64,000 bases of DNA from Microvirga sp. VF16 (GCF_016864375.1 NZ_CP069354.1:930001-994000); one strand, 5' to 3'. Shown: positions 35,382 to 44,689, counted from the first letter of the stretch. Made by a program: numbers and translations. Notes: generated from the letters alone by a model not told the origin.

Positions 35382-35915
35382 ATGGTCCGACGTCAGCTCA
35401 TTGCCCTGCTTGCGGCTACCCTGGCCTTCACCACAGTGGAGAGTTCCCGGCTGCCCATCGCGCTTGCCAAGGATGGCGATAGCGGCAGCGGAGGTGGCGA
35501 CGGCGGTCGAGGAGGCGGAGACAATAGTGGCCGAGGCGGCGGCGATGATGGCGGGCGGGGTCGCGGTGGCGATGACGGTGGCGGTCAGGGCAGGGGCCAT
35601 GGCGGAGACGATGACGGCGGCCGCGGACGTGGCCGAGGGCGTGGGGGAGACGACGCGCCGGCTCAGCGCAGCTGGGGCAGCACGTCGCCCGAGAACGCCC
35701 GCGAGGCCGTCTCGCAAGGTTGGGCTCTTGCGCTGAACCAGGTTCTCCCAACGGTCTCGAAGGCTGTGCCCGGCCAGGTTCTGGAGGTGGATTTGCGCCA
35801 GTCCTGGAGCGGCGAGTGGCAATATGAGTTTCTCGTTCTGACCCGGGACCGCCGTTACAGGGAGGTCATCGTTGACGCCCGCAACAATCAAATTCTCCAG
35901 ATCAGGAGACGCTGA
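35382..35915 (+). CDS. Exported Gly/Asp/Arg-rich protein with C-terminal PepSY domain
   Basis: 177 residues from ATG at 35382 (GGAAG upstream). Signal peptide MVRRQLIALLAATLAFTTVE ... PIALA|KDGD. Residues ~35-95 are GGGDDGGRGRGGDD-type repeats like those of the divergent gene. The C-terminal ~65 residues (LPTVSKAVPGQVLEVDLRQS and YREVIVDARNNQILQIRRR) are a PepSY domain, a periplasmic module often paired with two-component systems. Its stop shares one base with the response regulator start, so the three genes form an operon. It may tune the sensor kinase in the periplasm (inference). Confidence 0.75.
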   Translation: MVRRQLIALLAATLAFTTVESSRLPIALAKDGDSGSGGGDGGRGGGDNSGRGGGDDGGRGRGGDDGGGQGRGHGGDDDGGRGRGRGRGGDDAPAQRSWGSTSPENAREAVSQGWALALNQVLPTVSKAVPGQVLEVDLRQSWSGEWQYEFLVLTRDRRYREVIVDARNNQILQIRRR

Positions 35916-36577
35916 TGAGGATTCTTCTCGTCGAGGATGAGCCCGCAATCGCCGGAGACATCCGGCACGCTCTGTCCGAGACCGGATACGTCGTGGATAT
36001 CGTTAGAGACGGGGAGGAGGGCTGGTTCCGAGCCTCCACGGAAGATTACGATGCTCTCATCCTCGACCTTGGTCTGCCGAAGCTCGATGGCCTGTCCGTG
36101 GTGAGGCGATTGCGGGAAGAGGCCAGCACCGTCCCAATTCTCGTTCTGACGGCCCGAGGCTCCTGGTTGCAGAGGGTTGAGGGGATCGATGCCGGTGCCG
36201 ACGACTATCTGACAAAACCCTTCGAAATGGAGGAACTCCTCGCCCGATTGGCTGCCCTGCTGCGTCGCGTCGGGCGCCATGTCACCCCTCTCATTGAAGT
36301 TGGTACCCTGCGCATCGATACGCGGCGCCTCCGAGTGATGGTCAACGGAAGGGCTATCGAGCTGTCGCCCCTTGAATTTCGCTTGCTCAGATATCTGGCT
36401 CATAACCGGGATCGTGTCGTCGCTCAGAGCGAGCTGGTCGAGCATGTCTATGGGTCGGACGAGCCGGAGAGCAATGCAGTCGAGGCCTTGGTGGCACGTC
36501 TCCGGCGCAAGATCGGCACGGAAGCAATCGGAACCAGGCGCGGCCACGGCTACATCATGGAGACACCTGTACCATGA
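35915..36577 (+). CDS. OmpR-family response regulator
   Basis: 220 residues. Receiver domain: MRILLVEDEPAIAGDIRHAL with the acidic pair, phospho-acceptor Asp in YDALILDLGLPKLDGLSVVR (~51), Thr in ILVLTARGSW and Lys in YLTKPFEMEELLAR. The winged-helix DNA-binding domain (~125-220) has IELSPLEFRLLRYLAHNRDR, VEHVYGSDEPESNAVEALVA and RGHGYIM. It resembles the QseB/PhoP/FeuP class. It overlaps the sensor kinase gene by 4 bp (ATGA), and the PepSY gene by one base. Confidence 0.95.
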   Translation: MRILLVEDEPAIAGDIRHALSETGYVVDIVRDGEEGWFRASTEDYDALILDLGLPKLDGLSVVRRLREEASTVPILVLTARGSWLQRVEGIDAGADDYLTKPFEMEELLARLAALLRRVGRHVTPLIEVGTLRIDTRRLRVMVNGRAIELSPLEFRLLRYLAHNRDRVVAQSELVEHVYGSDEPESNAVEALVARLRRKIGTEAIGTRRGHGYIMETPVP

Positions 36578-37968
36578 CAAGGAACTCCATACGGCTTCGA
36601 TTGCTGCTCGTCGCTGTCATGTCCATCGTGGCAACGATTGCCGTCGCGGGCGCTTCTCTCGTTGTCTTCTTCGAACGGCAGGTTCTCCGGTACGTGGAAC
36701 AGGATCTCAACATCCACTGGACGGAACTAGCGACAGCCTTCGGTACTGAAGGAGAGGACGGGCTCAGTCAGAAGCTGACAGATCCGCGCTATCACCAGCC
36801 ATATGGCGGCGCCTATTGGCAAGTCTCCGAGGGAGGACGCCCAATCATGCGCTCGCGCTCGCTTTGGGACAAGGAACTCTCCCTGACTGAATCGCGCGAG
36901 AGTGCCGAACGCGACAAAGCGTTCGAGATCGATGGACCTGACGGATCAGAGCTCTACGTCATCGAACGGCAGGTCACAGTGGATGGCGAGCAAGGTCCTC
37001 GCAGTATCAGCCTTGCCGTCGCCCTGGATCACGGACAGGTTGTCGAATTGCGGCAGGCCTTCGGATGGGATGTGACCCGTGTCCTCATCCCTATTGCCGC
37101 CGTTCTTGTTCTCTTTGCCTGGATCCAGCTCTCGCTCGGTCTGCGCCCGTTGGGGGCTGTCGGACATGAGTTGAATGCGGTTCAGACCGGCCAGATCCGG
37201 CGCATGACCCGACGCTTTCCGAACGAGGTGGCTCCGCTCGTCGACAGCATCAACAAGCTTCTCGATCGGCAGGAGAACCTTGTCCGTAAGGCCCGAGACC
37301 GTGCCGGGGCATTGGCTCACGGGTTGAAGACGCCGCTGACGATTCTTGGCGGTGAGGTGCGGCGCCTTGAGAAAGCGGGTCTACAGGATGCCGCAGCGTG
37401 CATGCAGGAGCAACTGGAGTTGATCCGCAATCATGTTGAGCGCGAGGTCGCGCGAGTACGCACCAGTGGCACGTCGGTCGGCTGTGGTGCCTATGCACAG
37501 GTGGACGAAACGATTGCTCGCCTCCTGCGACTGATGCAGCACATGCCACGGGGGGAACGGCTCATCTGGCAGACGGACATCCCTGCTGACTTGGCCGTGG
37601 ACATGGATCCCCATGACTTCGGTGAGGTCATGGGCAACTTGCTCGACAACGCCCGAAAATGGGCAAAGACCCATGTCACAATCCAAGTGGTGAGAAAGGG
37701 CGATAAGGCTCGGATCAGCGTTGAGGACGATGGTCCTGGGTTCTCAGGAAACGCTGATGGAGCAAGACCTGAGCGCGGCATGCCAGGACGATCCGATCCC
37801 GGCTCGAGCGGACTTGGCCTCGGTATTGTGGAAGATATTCTGGCTGAATACGGAACGAGCGCTGAAATTGAAGGCAATGGACGTTGTCACATCGCATTCG
37901 AAATCCCTCTTTGTCGATCAGGACCGGCCCACGATACGTTAAAGAGTGAGATGCAGATGAGTTTGTAG
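36574..37968 (+). CDS. Sensor histidine kinase, PhoQ-like
   Basis: 464 residues. Two membrane segments (LLLVAVMSIVATIAVAGASL and VLIPIAAVLVLFAWIQLSLG) enclose a ~145-residue periplasmic domain (~35-165), which contains EIDGPDGSELYVIERQVTV. The linker RPLGAVGHELNAVQ ... FPNEVAPLVDSINKLL is HAMP-like. The phospho-acceptor His is in GALAHGLKTPLTILGGEV (PhoQ-type H-box). ATPase motifs: NLLDNARKWAKTH (N box), EDDGPGF (G1), GSSGLGLGIV (G2). It pairs with the regulator just upstream. The signal is unknown, perhaps divalent cations or envelope stress as for PhoQ relatives. Confidence 0.93.
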   Translation: MTRNSIRLRLLLVAVMSIVATIAVAGASLVVFFERQVLRYVEQDLNIHWTELATAFGTEGEDGLSQKLTDPRYHQPYGGAYWQVSEGGRPIMRSRSLWDKELSLTESRESAERDKAFEIDGPDGSELYVIERQVTVDGEQGPRSISLAVALDHGQVVELRQAFGWDVTRVLIPIAAVLVLFAWIQLSLGLRPLGAVGHELNAVQTGQIRRMTRRFPNEVAPLVDSINKLLDRQENLVRKARDRAGALAHGLKTPLTILGGEVRRLEKAGLQDAAACMQEQLELIRNHVEREVARVRTSGTSVGCGAYAQVDETIARLLRLMQHMPRGERLIWQTDIPADLAVDMDPHDFGEVMGNLLDNARKWAKTHVTIQVVRKGDKARISVEDDGPGFSGNADGARPERGMPGRSDPGSSGLGLGIVEDILAEYGTSAEIEGNGRCHIAFEIPLCRSGPAHDTLKSEMQMSL

Positions 37969-38053
37969 GAGAGACAAACAATAGCCGTCGGGTCGAGTGA
38001 AGCCCGAGGTTTGGTTTTCTTGATGAAAGGGCTGAACCCTCCAGGAGGACACG

Positions 38054-38710
38054 ATGAAGCATCATAGTGAAATGATACGTCGTCTCGGTTTGTTGGCAGG
38101 AGCTTTTGCCTTGTCGATCGGCACCGCGTGCGTTCTCACACCTGCCATGGGGGCAGGTGAAGGCGGAAACTCCGGTGGTGGCGGTGGCGGCAATGCCGGG
38201 GGCGGAAGTGACGGCGGGGGTGGAAATAATGGAAGCGCAGGCCGGCAGGGTGGACGTGGCAGTGATGCCGGCTCCCTCAATATGATGACCTGCCCCAGAG
38301 GTCAGATCTATAGCCAGAGATCCCGTCGGTGCGTCCAAGTCAGAAGTGAGGTTTTGACGGACGAGGCCGTGACAGATTACGCCTATGCTCTTGCGCAGGC
38401 CGAGCGTTTCGATGAGGCACTGGAAGTGCTCAACATGGTTCGAAATCCGGACACGCCAAAGGCCCTCAATTATCGCGGGTACATCACACGAAAACTTGGG
38501 CGGATCGACGAGGGCATCAGCTACTATCTCAAGTCGGTCGCTATGGATCCGAAATATGCCCAGGTGCGCGAGTATCTCGGCGAGGCCTATGTCACCCAGG
38601 GCAAGCTCGATCTCGCTCGGGAGCAATTGCAGATCATCCAGACGTTGTGTGGAACGGAGTGCGAGGAATATCGCGATCTGGCCGAGGCTATAGAAGGAAC
38701 TCCTCAATGA
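38054..38710 (+). CDS. Exported Gly-rich TPR protein
   Basis: 218 residues, preceded by GGAGGACACG. A signal peptide (MIRRLGLLAGAFALSIGTAC ... AMG) leads to a Gly/Ser/Asn-rich segment (~38-75, GGGGGGNAGGGSDGGGG). A short Cys-bearing stretch MTCPRGQIYSQRSRRCVQV follows, then TPR-like helices from ~110: YAYALAQAERFDEALEVLNM, PKALNYRGYITRKLGRIDEG, and YAQVREYLGEAYVTQGKLDL. It follows the kinase gene by 85 bp and may be part of the same regulon of Gly-rich exported proteins. TPRs suggest a scaffold for periplasmic partners. Confidence 0.78.
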   Translation: MKHHSEMIRRLGLLAGAFALSIGTACVLTPAMGAGEGGNSGGGGGGNAGGGSDGGGGNNGSAGRQGGRGSDAGSLNMMTCPRGQIYSQRSRRCVQVRSEVLTDEAVTDYAYALAQAERFDEALEVLNMVRNPDTPKALNYRGYITRKLGRIDEGISYYLKSVAMDPKYAQVREYLGEAYVTQGKLDLAREQLQIIQTLCGTECEEYRDLAEAIEGTPQ

Positions 38711-38773
38711 AGCGGTAGAAGGCTGAGCATTTCTCCGACACGGCTCCCTCGCGTCGGGATCTTGTAAGGGACG

Positions 38774-39190
38774 ATGACAATGATCAAGCTTCAGGCGCCG
38801 ATTTCTTTTGCCGCAAGGCTCATGTTGGCGTTCATCTTCGTTGTCGAGGGATGGAACAAGATCGGATATTACGAGGGAACGGTACAATACATGGAAAATC
38901 ATGGTGTACCAGGAATGCTTCTGCCGCTCGTTATCGTAACCGAACTAGGTGGCGGTTTGCTGATTGCTTGCGGCTTCCAAACACGCCTGGCTGCATTGGC
39001 CTTAGGAAGCTTCTGCGTTCTGACCGCCATCCTCTTTCATAGGAATATCGCAGACATCAGCGAGTTCATTCACTTCAACAAAGATCTCGCGATTGCGGGC
39101 GGCTTCTTACTTCTCGTCGCATTTGGCGCAGGAGACTGGTCGATCGACGCATGGCAGGCACAACGCGAACCATCTTCGCGCCTCGTCTGA
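38774..39190 (+). CDS. DoxX-family membrane protein
   Basis: 138 residues, four membrane segments: ISFAARLMLAFIFVVEGWNK, VPGMLLPLVIVTELGGGLLI, LAALALGSFCVLTAILFH and KDLAIAGGFLLLVAFGAGDW. The pattern R-x6-FxxEGWNKI and G-x-Q-T-R is typical of DoxX/YphA proteins. These small quinone-linked or redox membrane proteins are poorly understood. It stands alone, 63 bp after the TPR gene, with a GGGACG ribosome site. Confidence 0.85.
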   Translation: MTMIKLQAPISFAARLMLAFIFVVEGWNKIGYYEGTVQYMENHGVPGMLLPLVIVTELGGGLLIACGFQTRLAALALGSFCVLTAILFHRNIADISEFIHFNKDLAIAGGFLLLVAFGAGDWSIDAWQAQREPSSRLV

Positions 39191-39821
39191 GATGACAACG
39201 TTGCAGGATCCAGACTCTCGATAAGCGCACGGGCCCTGCTAAAGCGAAAGAACGCATCGCTCATTCGATAGCGCGCAATGACTTTATGTCTATAAAACCG
39301 CCGCAGGAGGATTGTGCACCTGAAGGTCGCGCTGACTCTGGATGACGGCGATCGATATGCGTCCTCTCTCAGCGGGATGGCAGCTATTCATATCAACCAA
39401 AAGTGAAACCATAGTTGGCAGTGAGAGGCGATTGAGATGAGTGGAGCTCTTCTTCTGCAACCAGCCTCAGCAGGAAGCTTTCCAACTTAAGCCTTCTTCC
39501 GTCAGTCGCTATTTGACTTCAGTAGGAAAGCAATTGTTGGAGTTATATGCCATCGAGGAAGTCCGTTGTAATGGACAGACAGTAGATTTTAATTATTACA
39601 ATTCGCAAGCATAGGCGCGCTTGTATAGACGTCAGTTTTTAATGATTTTAATTAAAGATTACATATAGTCGGTATTCTAGATGTGTTCTAATATTTGATT
39701 TTAATCTAGACTCGACTTGCTTGTGTAAGTAGAAGCTGCTCCCCGAAAGGATCGCCGCGGCCGATCCGTGGCGATTTCCAAGCCCCGCCGACGCGGGCAT
39801 GCGAGATAAGGGGGAGCTGGC
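39191..39821. other. 631-bp intergenic region before the hemophore-like locus
   Basis: No convincing gene. The first half has no clear feature. From about 39540 to 39720 it turns markedly AT-rich (ttttaattattacaattcg, tttttaatgattttaatta), like the leader of the RTX gene at 8.4-8.7 kb. It probably carries the promoter of the 39822 operon. I looked for a Fur/RirA/Irr-type site but could not fix one by eye. Confidence 0.45.
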
Positions 39822-42539
39822 GTGTCCATACCTAAGACCATCACGATCAATGCATCGTCTGCTGCAAACGGCGTCGATCTCGGCACCTATTTTGAGGCCT
39901 ATTTCCAGGGATTAAAGGCAGGAACATCCAGCTTTTATGGGGGTACGCCTGATGTCAATCCATACGGAGGTCCACCGACGTATCAGAACGGGACTCAGGT
40001 TGGTTTCCGTTACAAGGACGGGTCAGATGCCGCGACAAATAAGCAGGTTATCATCGAAGGCGAGAACCTGGCCTATGATTATATCCACCATGGTGCAGCC
40101 TATGGACACGGGATTTCGGGAACAATCAATTCGGTCGTATTCGGCACACTGGACACGGCGCAATCAGGTGGCCCTAGTGAACTGGCTGGCGTCACGGCGG
40201 ATTTGATTATCTCAGGGTGGAATATCAGCGCCGAAAGAGGTGCGGGCATCAACACAGATCAGGCAAAGCCTTTTAACGCCGTATATGACTTCTATAAGGC
40301 TCTGCAAGGCGCCGGGGCGAGTACAGTCTTGGTTGCAAAACTCAACGAGGCACTGGACGGCTACGCGCAAAACATCATCGGTTCCAGCTACGCCGATAAC
40401 CTTGTCGCTACCGCGAATGACGATGCTATTCAGGGCGGGGGCGGCAACGACGTTATCAATGGCGGTGGCGGAAATGACTTTGTCGTATTCTCCGGTCGAC
40501 GTGCAGATTACGCCATCGTCCAGAATGGCGACGGCAGCTTCACCATCACCGACGAGCGCACCACGGGCTCGGAGGGGATCGATACTGTCAGTGACGTAGA
40601 GAATTTCCGGTTTTCCGACACAGTCATCAGGTCCGACGACCTTATGGTTCAACAGGGTGTCATTACAATCGATGCGAGCGGTGCTGATGGGATGGACTTC
40701 GAAGCCTTCATCCGCGGGGGCTTCCTGTCGACCGTCGAAGGGGTTATGCCCTCGTTCGATAATCAAGCTGCAAACCCAGGTGTTCCATCGACCATGGCTG
40801 GGGAAGAGATGTTCCTGGGCTATGGCACTGGATCAGCCGGGAAGTATGTTCTCGCCCACGGCAGCGTCCAATACAATTTTGGAGCGCATACCGTTGCAGG
40901 CACGATCAACACCATCGAGTATGGAACGCGTGGAAGCGGAAGCTTTGACAGTAACGGCTATTTCATCGGTGGTAGTGCTCAACTGAAGATCTCTGGCCTC
41001 GAGCTGTTTAATGCTATTCCCGCCAATGGCACCGAGGAGGTTGAGATCGAAGCGAATGGGCCGGTCCATAACTTCGCAGCAGCCTATATGAAGGGCAAGT
41101 TGGCACCTTCCAATCAGCTGAACGTATACGCTGACGCTCTCGACAAGTATGCTCAAAAGTTTATCGGATCGTCCAAGACTGATTTTTATGCCGGAACGAT
41201 TTTCGCCGACGCCATCAATGGCGCTGCGGGTGACGACGTGTTCGGTGCCACCAAGGGCAACGATGCGATCGATGGCGGCGGCGATTACGACCAGGTCATC
41301 TTCAGCGGTGCCAGAGCCGATTATACGGTGATGCGGTTGACGGATGGCAGCTTCGCTGTCGCCTTGAACGATGGAAGTGGAACGACGACACTCAGGAACG
41401 TCGAGGCCGCGACATTCTCGGATGTGACCCTTGATACGGTCCGCGATCTTGAACTCCCAGGAACTCCTCCGAAGAACATCGCTCTTTCTAAAGCCTCAGC
41501 TTTTGAGAACGCCCAGATCGGTGATACCATTGCCGCCCTTTCGGCGACCGATGTCGAGGGTAAGGAGCTGTTCTTCAGCCTCGTCAACGACGCCGGCGGC
41601 CTCTTCGAGATCGACGAAACGTCGTTGAAACTCAAGGGCAAGCTGGATTACGAGGCCGAGCAGACCCATAAGATCAGGGTCAAGGTCAGCGATGCTGACG
41701 GCCATATCGTCTTCAAGGAATTCTCCATCGCTGTCGGCAATGTCGATGAGGGGCCGGAGAATGTCTCGATCTCGAAATCCATCGTCTCCGAAACGGCCGA
41801 GGTTGGGACTCGCGTCGGTATGCTGTCGGCGGTCGATCCAGAAGGCGGTACGGTCAGCTACAGCCTCGCCGGCAATCCCGGAGGCTACTTCGCATTGACG
41901 GCCGATGGCAAGCTCACCGTGGCCAAGGCACTCGACTATGAGAAGAAGCAGAGCCACACCATTACTGTCCAGGCCACGGACTCCACCGGAAAGTCGACGA
42001 CGCAGTCAATCAGGATCGACGTGGGCGATGTCACGGAATCGAAGGCCGGCACCACCCGCAACGATACGCTGACGGGCAAGATCGGCCGGGACAAGCTGAC
42101 CGGCGGCGCAGGCAACGACAAGCTCTCGGGTGCCGGCGGTAACGATTATCTGTATGGCGGCAGCGGTAATGACAAGCTGACGGGCGGCGCGGGGGGCGAT
42201 GACCTGTGGGGCGGTTCGGGTGCCGACACCTTCATCTTCAAGTCGATCAAGGAGACGACCGTATCCGGCACTGGACGCGACACGATCTTCGACTTCTCGA
42301 CGAAGCAGAAGGATAAGATCGACCTCTCCGCCATCGACGCCAACACGACTAAAGGTGGAAACCAAGCATTCTCCTTCATCGGAACGAAGGCGTTTGGCGG
42401 AAAGGCTGGAGAGCTGCGTTATGAGAAGGCGAAGAGTGACACGTACATTCACGGCGACGTGAATGGCGACAAGGTCGCGGATTTCACGATCCATCTCGAT
42501 GACAGAGTCAGCCTCTCGAAAAGTTACTTCATCCTTTAA
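39822..42539 (+). CDS. Secreted RTX protein with two HasA-like hemophore domains and cadherin-like repeats
   Basis: 905 residues, GTG start after GGGGGAGCTGGC. Domains: ~1-190 HasA-like (VDLGTYFEAYF, NLAYDYIHHG with Tyr85, YGHGISGTINSVVFGTL with His96, DLIISGWNIS); an RTX patch (GGGGNDVINGGGGND) and a SGRRADYAIVQNGDGSF module; ~285-450 a second HasA-like domain (Tyr351, His356 in VQYNFGAHTVAGTINTIEYG); a second SGARADYTV module; two cadherin-like repeats (~545-735). RTX repeats (GGAGNDKLSGAGGND) and a serralysin-type C-terminal domain ending KSYFIL, a type I secretion signal, complete it. There is no signal peptide. HasA proteins bind heme through Tyr75 hydrogen-bonded to His83; both are kept here. 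A secreted heme-capturing protein is inferred. Confidence 0.8.
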   Translation: MSIPKTITINASSAANGVDLGTYFEAYFQGLKAGTSSFYGGTPDVNPYGGPPTYQNGTQVGFRYKDGSDAATNKQVIIEGENLAYDYIHHGAAYGHGISGTINSVVFGTLDTAQSGGPSELAGVTADLIISGWNISAERGAGINTDQAKPFNAVYDFYKALQGAGASTVLVAKLNEALDGYAQNIIGSSYADNLVATANDDAIQGGGGNDVINGGGGNDFVVFSGRRADYAIVQNGDGSFTITDERTTGSEGIDTVSDVENFRFSDTVIRSDDLMVQQGVITIDASGADGMDFEAFIRGGFLSTVEGVMPSFDNQAANPGVPSTMAGEEMFLGYGTGSAGKYVLAHGSVQYNFGAHTVAGTINTIEYGTRGSGSFDSNGYFIGGSAQLKISGLELFNAIPANGTEEVEIEANGPVHNFAAAYMKGKLAPSNQLNVYADALDKYAQKFIGSSKTDFYAGTIFADAINGAAGDDVFGATKGNDAIDGGGDYDQVIFSGARADYTVMRLTDGSFAVALNDGSGTTTLRNVEAATFSDVTLDTVRDLELPGTPPKNIALSKASAFENAQIGDTIAALSATDVEGKELFFSLVNDAGGLFEIDETSLKLKGKLDYEAEQTHKIRVKVSDADGHIVFKEFSIAVGNVDEGPENVSISKSIVSETAEVGTRVGMLSAVDPEGGTVSYSLAGNPGGYFALTADGKLTVAKALDYEKKQSHTITVQATDSTGKSTTQSIRIDVGDVTESKAGTTRNDTLTGKIGRDKLTGGAGNDKLSGAGGNDYLYGGSGNDKLTGGAGGDDLWGGSGADTFIFKSIKETTVSGTGRDTIFDFSTKQKDKIDLSAIDANTTKGGNQAFSFIGTKAFGGKAGELRYEKAKSDTYIHGDVNGDKVADFTIHLDDRVSLSKSYFIL

Positions 42540-42544
42540 TCGCT

Positions 42545-42576
42545 GAAAGCCGGATGAAACTACACATCCGGCTTTC
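42545..42576 (+). terminator. Perfect stem-loop between the first hemophore-like gene and the receptor gene
   Basis: 12-bp arms gaaagccggatg / catccggctttc with an 8-base loop, 5 bp after the stop codon. The ATG at 42554 (the longest receptor start) lies inside the stem, so the hairpin is more likely a terminator/attenuator, and the receptor probably starts downstream. Confidence 0.6.
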
Positions 42577-42610
42577 CTATCGCCCGCGTGTCTCCCGAAG
42601 GCTGCCCCTC

Positions 42611-44632
42611 GTGTTATCGTTCCGCTCCAGTCGTTTTGGACTATGCCTGACCCTGACCGCTCTCGCGACGCTGGTATCGTCCGCCAACGCGCAAGAGGCG
42701 ACACCCAGCGCTCCAGCTGACGGTACGACGATTGACCTCGACGCGATCACGGTCACGGCGACCAAAGCGGGGGAACGCGTATACGAATCTTTGTCGGCAT
42801 CGAGCGTCATTGACCGCGAACGAATCGAAACGCAGATCCAGCCGAGCAGCACAGCCGATGTCTTGCGCCTGATTCCGAGCGTCGCGACCCAATCGGCTCC
42901 GGGAGATCCAGGCATCGGCATCAATGTTCGAGGCTTGCAGGATTTCGGCCGCGTGAATGTTCTCGTCGATGGGGCGAGGCAGAATTTCCAACGCGAAGGA
43001 CATTCGGCCAAAGGAACCTTCTATTTCGATCCGGAGATGATGAAGTCCGTCGATGTCACACGCGGGCCGGCTTCATCGATTTACGGGTCCGGGGCCATCG
43101 GCGGTGTCGTGAGCTTCACGACAATCGATGCAGGCGATGTTCTGCCGGATGGAGCCCATGTCGGCGGACGGGTCAAGGGGGCCTGGGAAACGAATGGAAA
43201 TACCCCGCTTCTCCATGGAGAAGTCGCTGCGCGCCCGAGCGCGATGTTCGATCTTCTCGGGGCCGCGACTTGGCGCAATGCCGGCGATTACAGATCCGGT
43301 GACGGTTCCACGGTCGACTATACGGCGCAGGAACTCCTCTCTGGCCTATTCAAGACCCGTATCCGCCCGACATCCGATCAGGAACTGATGCTATCGGCTT
43401 TGCGGATCACGAGTGACTTCGAAAACGGTCTTTCGACTCTCTACCGAACGCAGGCTGTAGCCGACACATTCACAGCGGGATACCGGTGGACACCGGATTC
43501 TCCGATCTGGGACCTGAGCGCCAAGGTCTATTTCAGCGGCACGAACGTGAAGCAGACCACGCTTGAGGGGATCACGGCGGGTGCCGTCAAGACTTTTGAC
43601 ATCGGCACCGTCGGGCTCGATCTCTTTAATACGTCCCGTTTCGATGCCGGAGCGTTCCGCCACGAGCTGACCTATGGCGGCGATCTCTTCCAGGACAACG
43701 TCGAGACGAAGGATCCCTTCGGTGTAAGCGACAAGCTGACCCCTTCGGGCGAGCGCCTCGTCTATGGCGCATTTATTCAGGATCGTGTGATGTTCTCGGA
43801 GTGGCTCGAGGTCATCGGTGCCCTGCGATATGATTCCTATCGCCTGACAGACGATGACATCGAAAATGAGGGTTCTCGGCTTTCTCCTAAGATCACAGTC
43901 GGGATCACGCCCTGGCAGCCGGTGACCTTCTACGCGAGCTACGCGGAGGGCTATCGCGCTCCGGCATTGACGGAAACCTTGATCGATGGATTTCATCCGC
44001 CACCGCTCAGTGCCGGACGCTTCTTTCCCAATCCTAATCTAAAGCCTGAGATTGCCCATAATATCGAAGGGGGCGTCAATCTGCGTTTCGACAATCTTAT
44101 CGTGGAGGAAGATCGCCTGCGCATGAAGCTCGGTATCTTCCACAATCGTGTGGACGATTACATCGAGCAGGTTTTCACGCGGTTTCCCATCCCAGGAGGC
44201 TATCAGTATCGGAACATTGCCGAAGCGGTTATCGACGGTTTCGAAGCCGAAGGGATCTACGATGCCGGTTCCTATTTTTTTGGCGTCGCGGGCCATGTTC
44301 TCCGCGGCAGGAATAGCCGCACCAATGAAGATCTCGTCAAAGTGCCACCGAACCGCCTGACGACTACCTTGGGCTTTCGCAGATACGACGGCCGGATCGA
44401 GTTCGGGACCCGAGTGTCGCTCGTTGGCGCCAAGGACAATGCGGAAGGTTTTGGCTTCGTCGGTGATCCTTATGCCGTGATCGATCTCTTCGCCAATTGG
44501 AGAGCCAGCGAGCGAGTGACCGCGGGTCTCATCGTCGAGAACCTCTTCGACCGGCAATACACCGAATATTTGAATGGAAATCCGAGCCCTGGCTTCAGCG
44601 CCAAGGCATCGCTGTCGGTCAAACTTTACTGA
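42611..44632 (+). CDS. TonB-dependent heme/hemoglobin-type outer-membrane receptor
   Basis: 673 residues from GTG at 42611, chosen because it gives a compact signal peptide (VLSFRSSRFGLCLTLTALAT ... ANA|QE) and has GAAGG 9 bp upstream; the frame is open from ATG 42554 (692 residues). The plug domain has LDAITVTATKAGERVYE (TonB box region), PSVATQSAPGDPGIGINVRG, VTRGPASSIYGSGAIGGVVS. The barrel carries the heme-receptor signature EGYRAPALTETLIDGFHPP then FPNPNLKPE (FRAP-His-NPNL), and ends FSAKASLSVKLY. It lies between the two HasA-like genes and probably takes up heme passed on by them. Confidence 0.88.
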   Translation: MLSFRSSRFGLCLTLTALATLVSSANAQEATPSAPADGTTIDLDAITVTATKAGERVYESLSASSVIDRERIETQIQPSSTADVLRLIPSVATQSAPGDPGIGINVRGLQDFGRVNVLVDGARQNFQREGHSAKGTFYFDPEMMKSVDVTRGPASSIYGSGAIGGVVSFTTIDAGDVLPDGAHVGGRVKGAWETNGNTPLLHGEVAARPSAMFDLLGAATWRNAGDYRSGDGSTVDYTAQELLSGLFKTRIRPTSDQELMLSALRITSDFENGLSTLYRTQAVADTFTAGYRWTPDSPIWDLSAKVYFSGTNVKQTTLEGITAGAVKTFDIGTVGLDLFNTSRFDAGAFRHELTYGGDLFQDNVETKDPFGVSDKLTPSGERLVYGAFIQDRVMFSEWLEVIGALRYDSYRLTDDDIENEGSRLSPKITVGITPWQPVTFYASYAEGYRAPALTETLIDGFHPPPLSAGRFFPNPNLKPEIAHNIEGGVNLRFDNLIVEEDRLRMKLGIFHNRVDDYIEQVFTRFPIPGGYQYRNIAEAVIDGFEAEGIYDAGSYFFGVAGHVLRGRNSRTNEDLVKVPPNRLTTTLGFRRYDGRIEFGTRVSLVGAKDNAEGFGFVGDPYAVIDLFANWRASERVTAGLIVENLFDRQYTEYLNGNPSPGFSAKASLSVKLY

Positions 44633-44689
44633 ACACGAGAAGAGATGCGTCGCGCGTGGGATGAGCCACGCTGCTTTGAGGAGGCAGGC

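Noticed and set aside
39316..39408. 30-codon ORF after gcaggaggatt
   Set aside because: A ribosome-site-like sequence is present but the product (VHLKVALTLDDGDRY...) is too short and unrecognised to call.
42554..42610. Receptor start at ATG 42554
   Set aside because: The codon lies inside a perfect hairpin and would give an abnormally long basic N-terminus; GTG 42611 gives a normal signal peptide.
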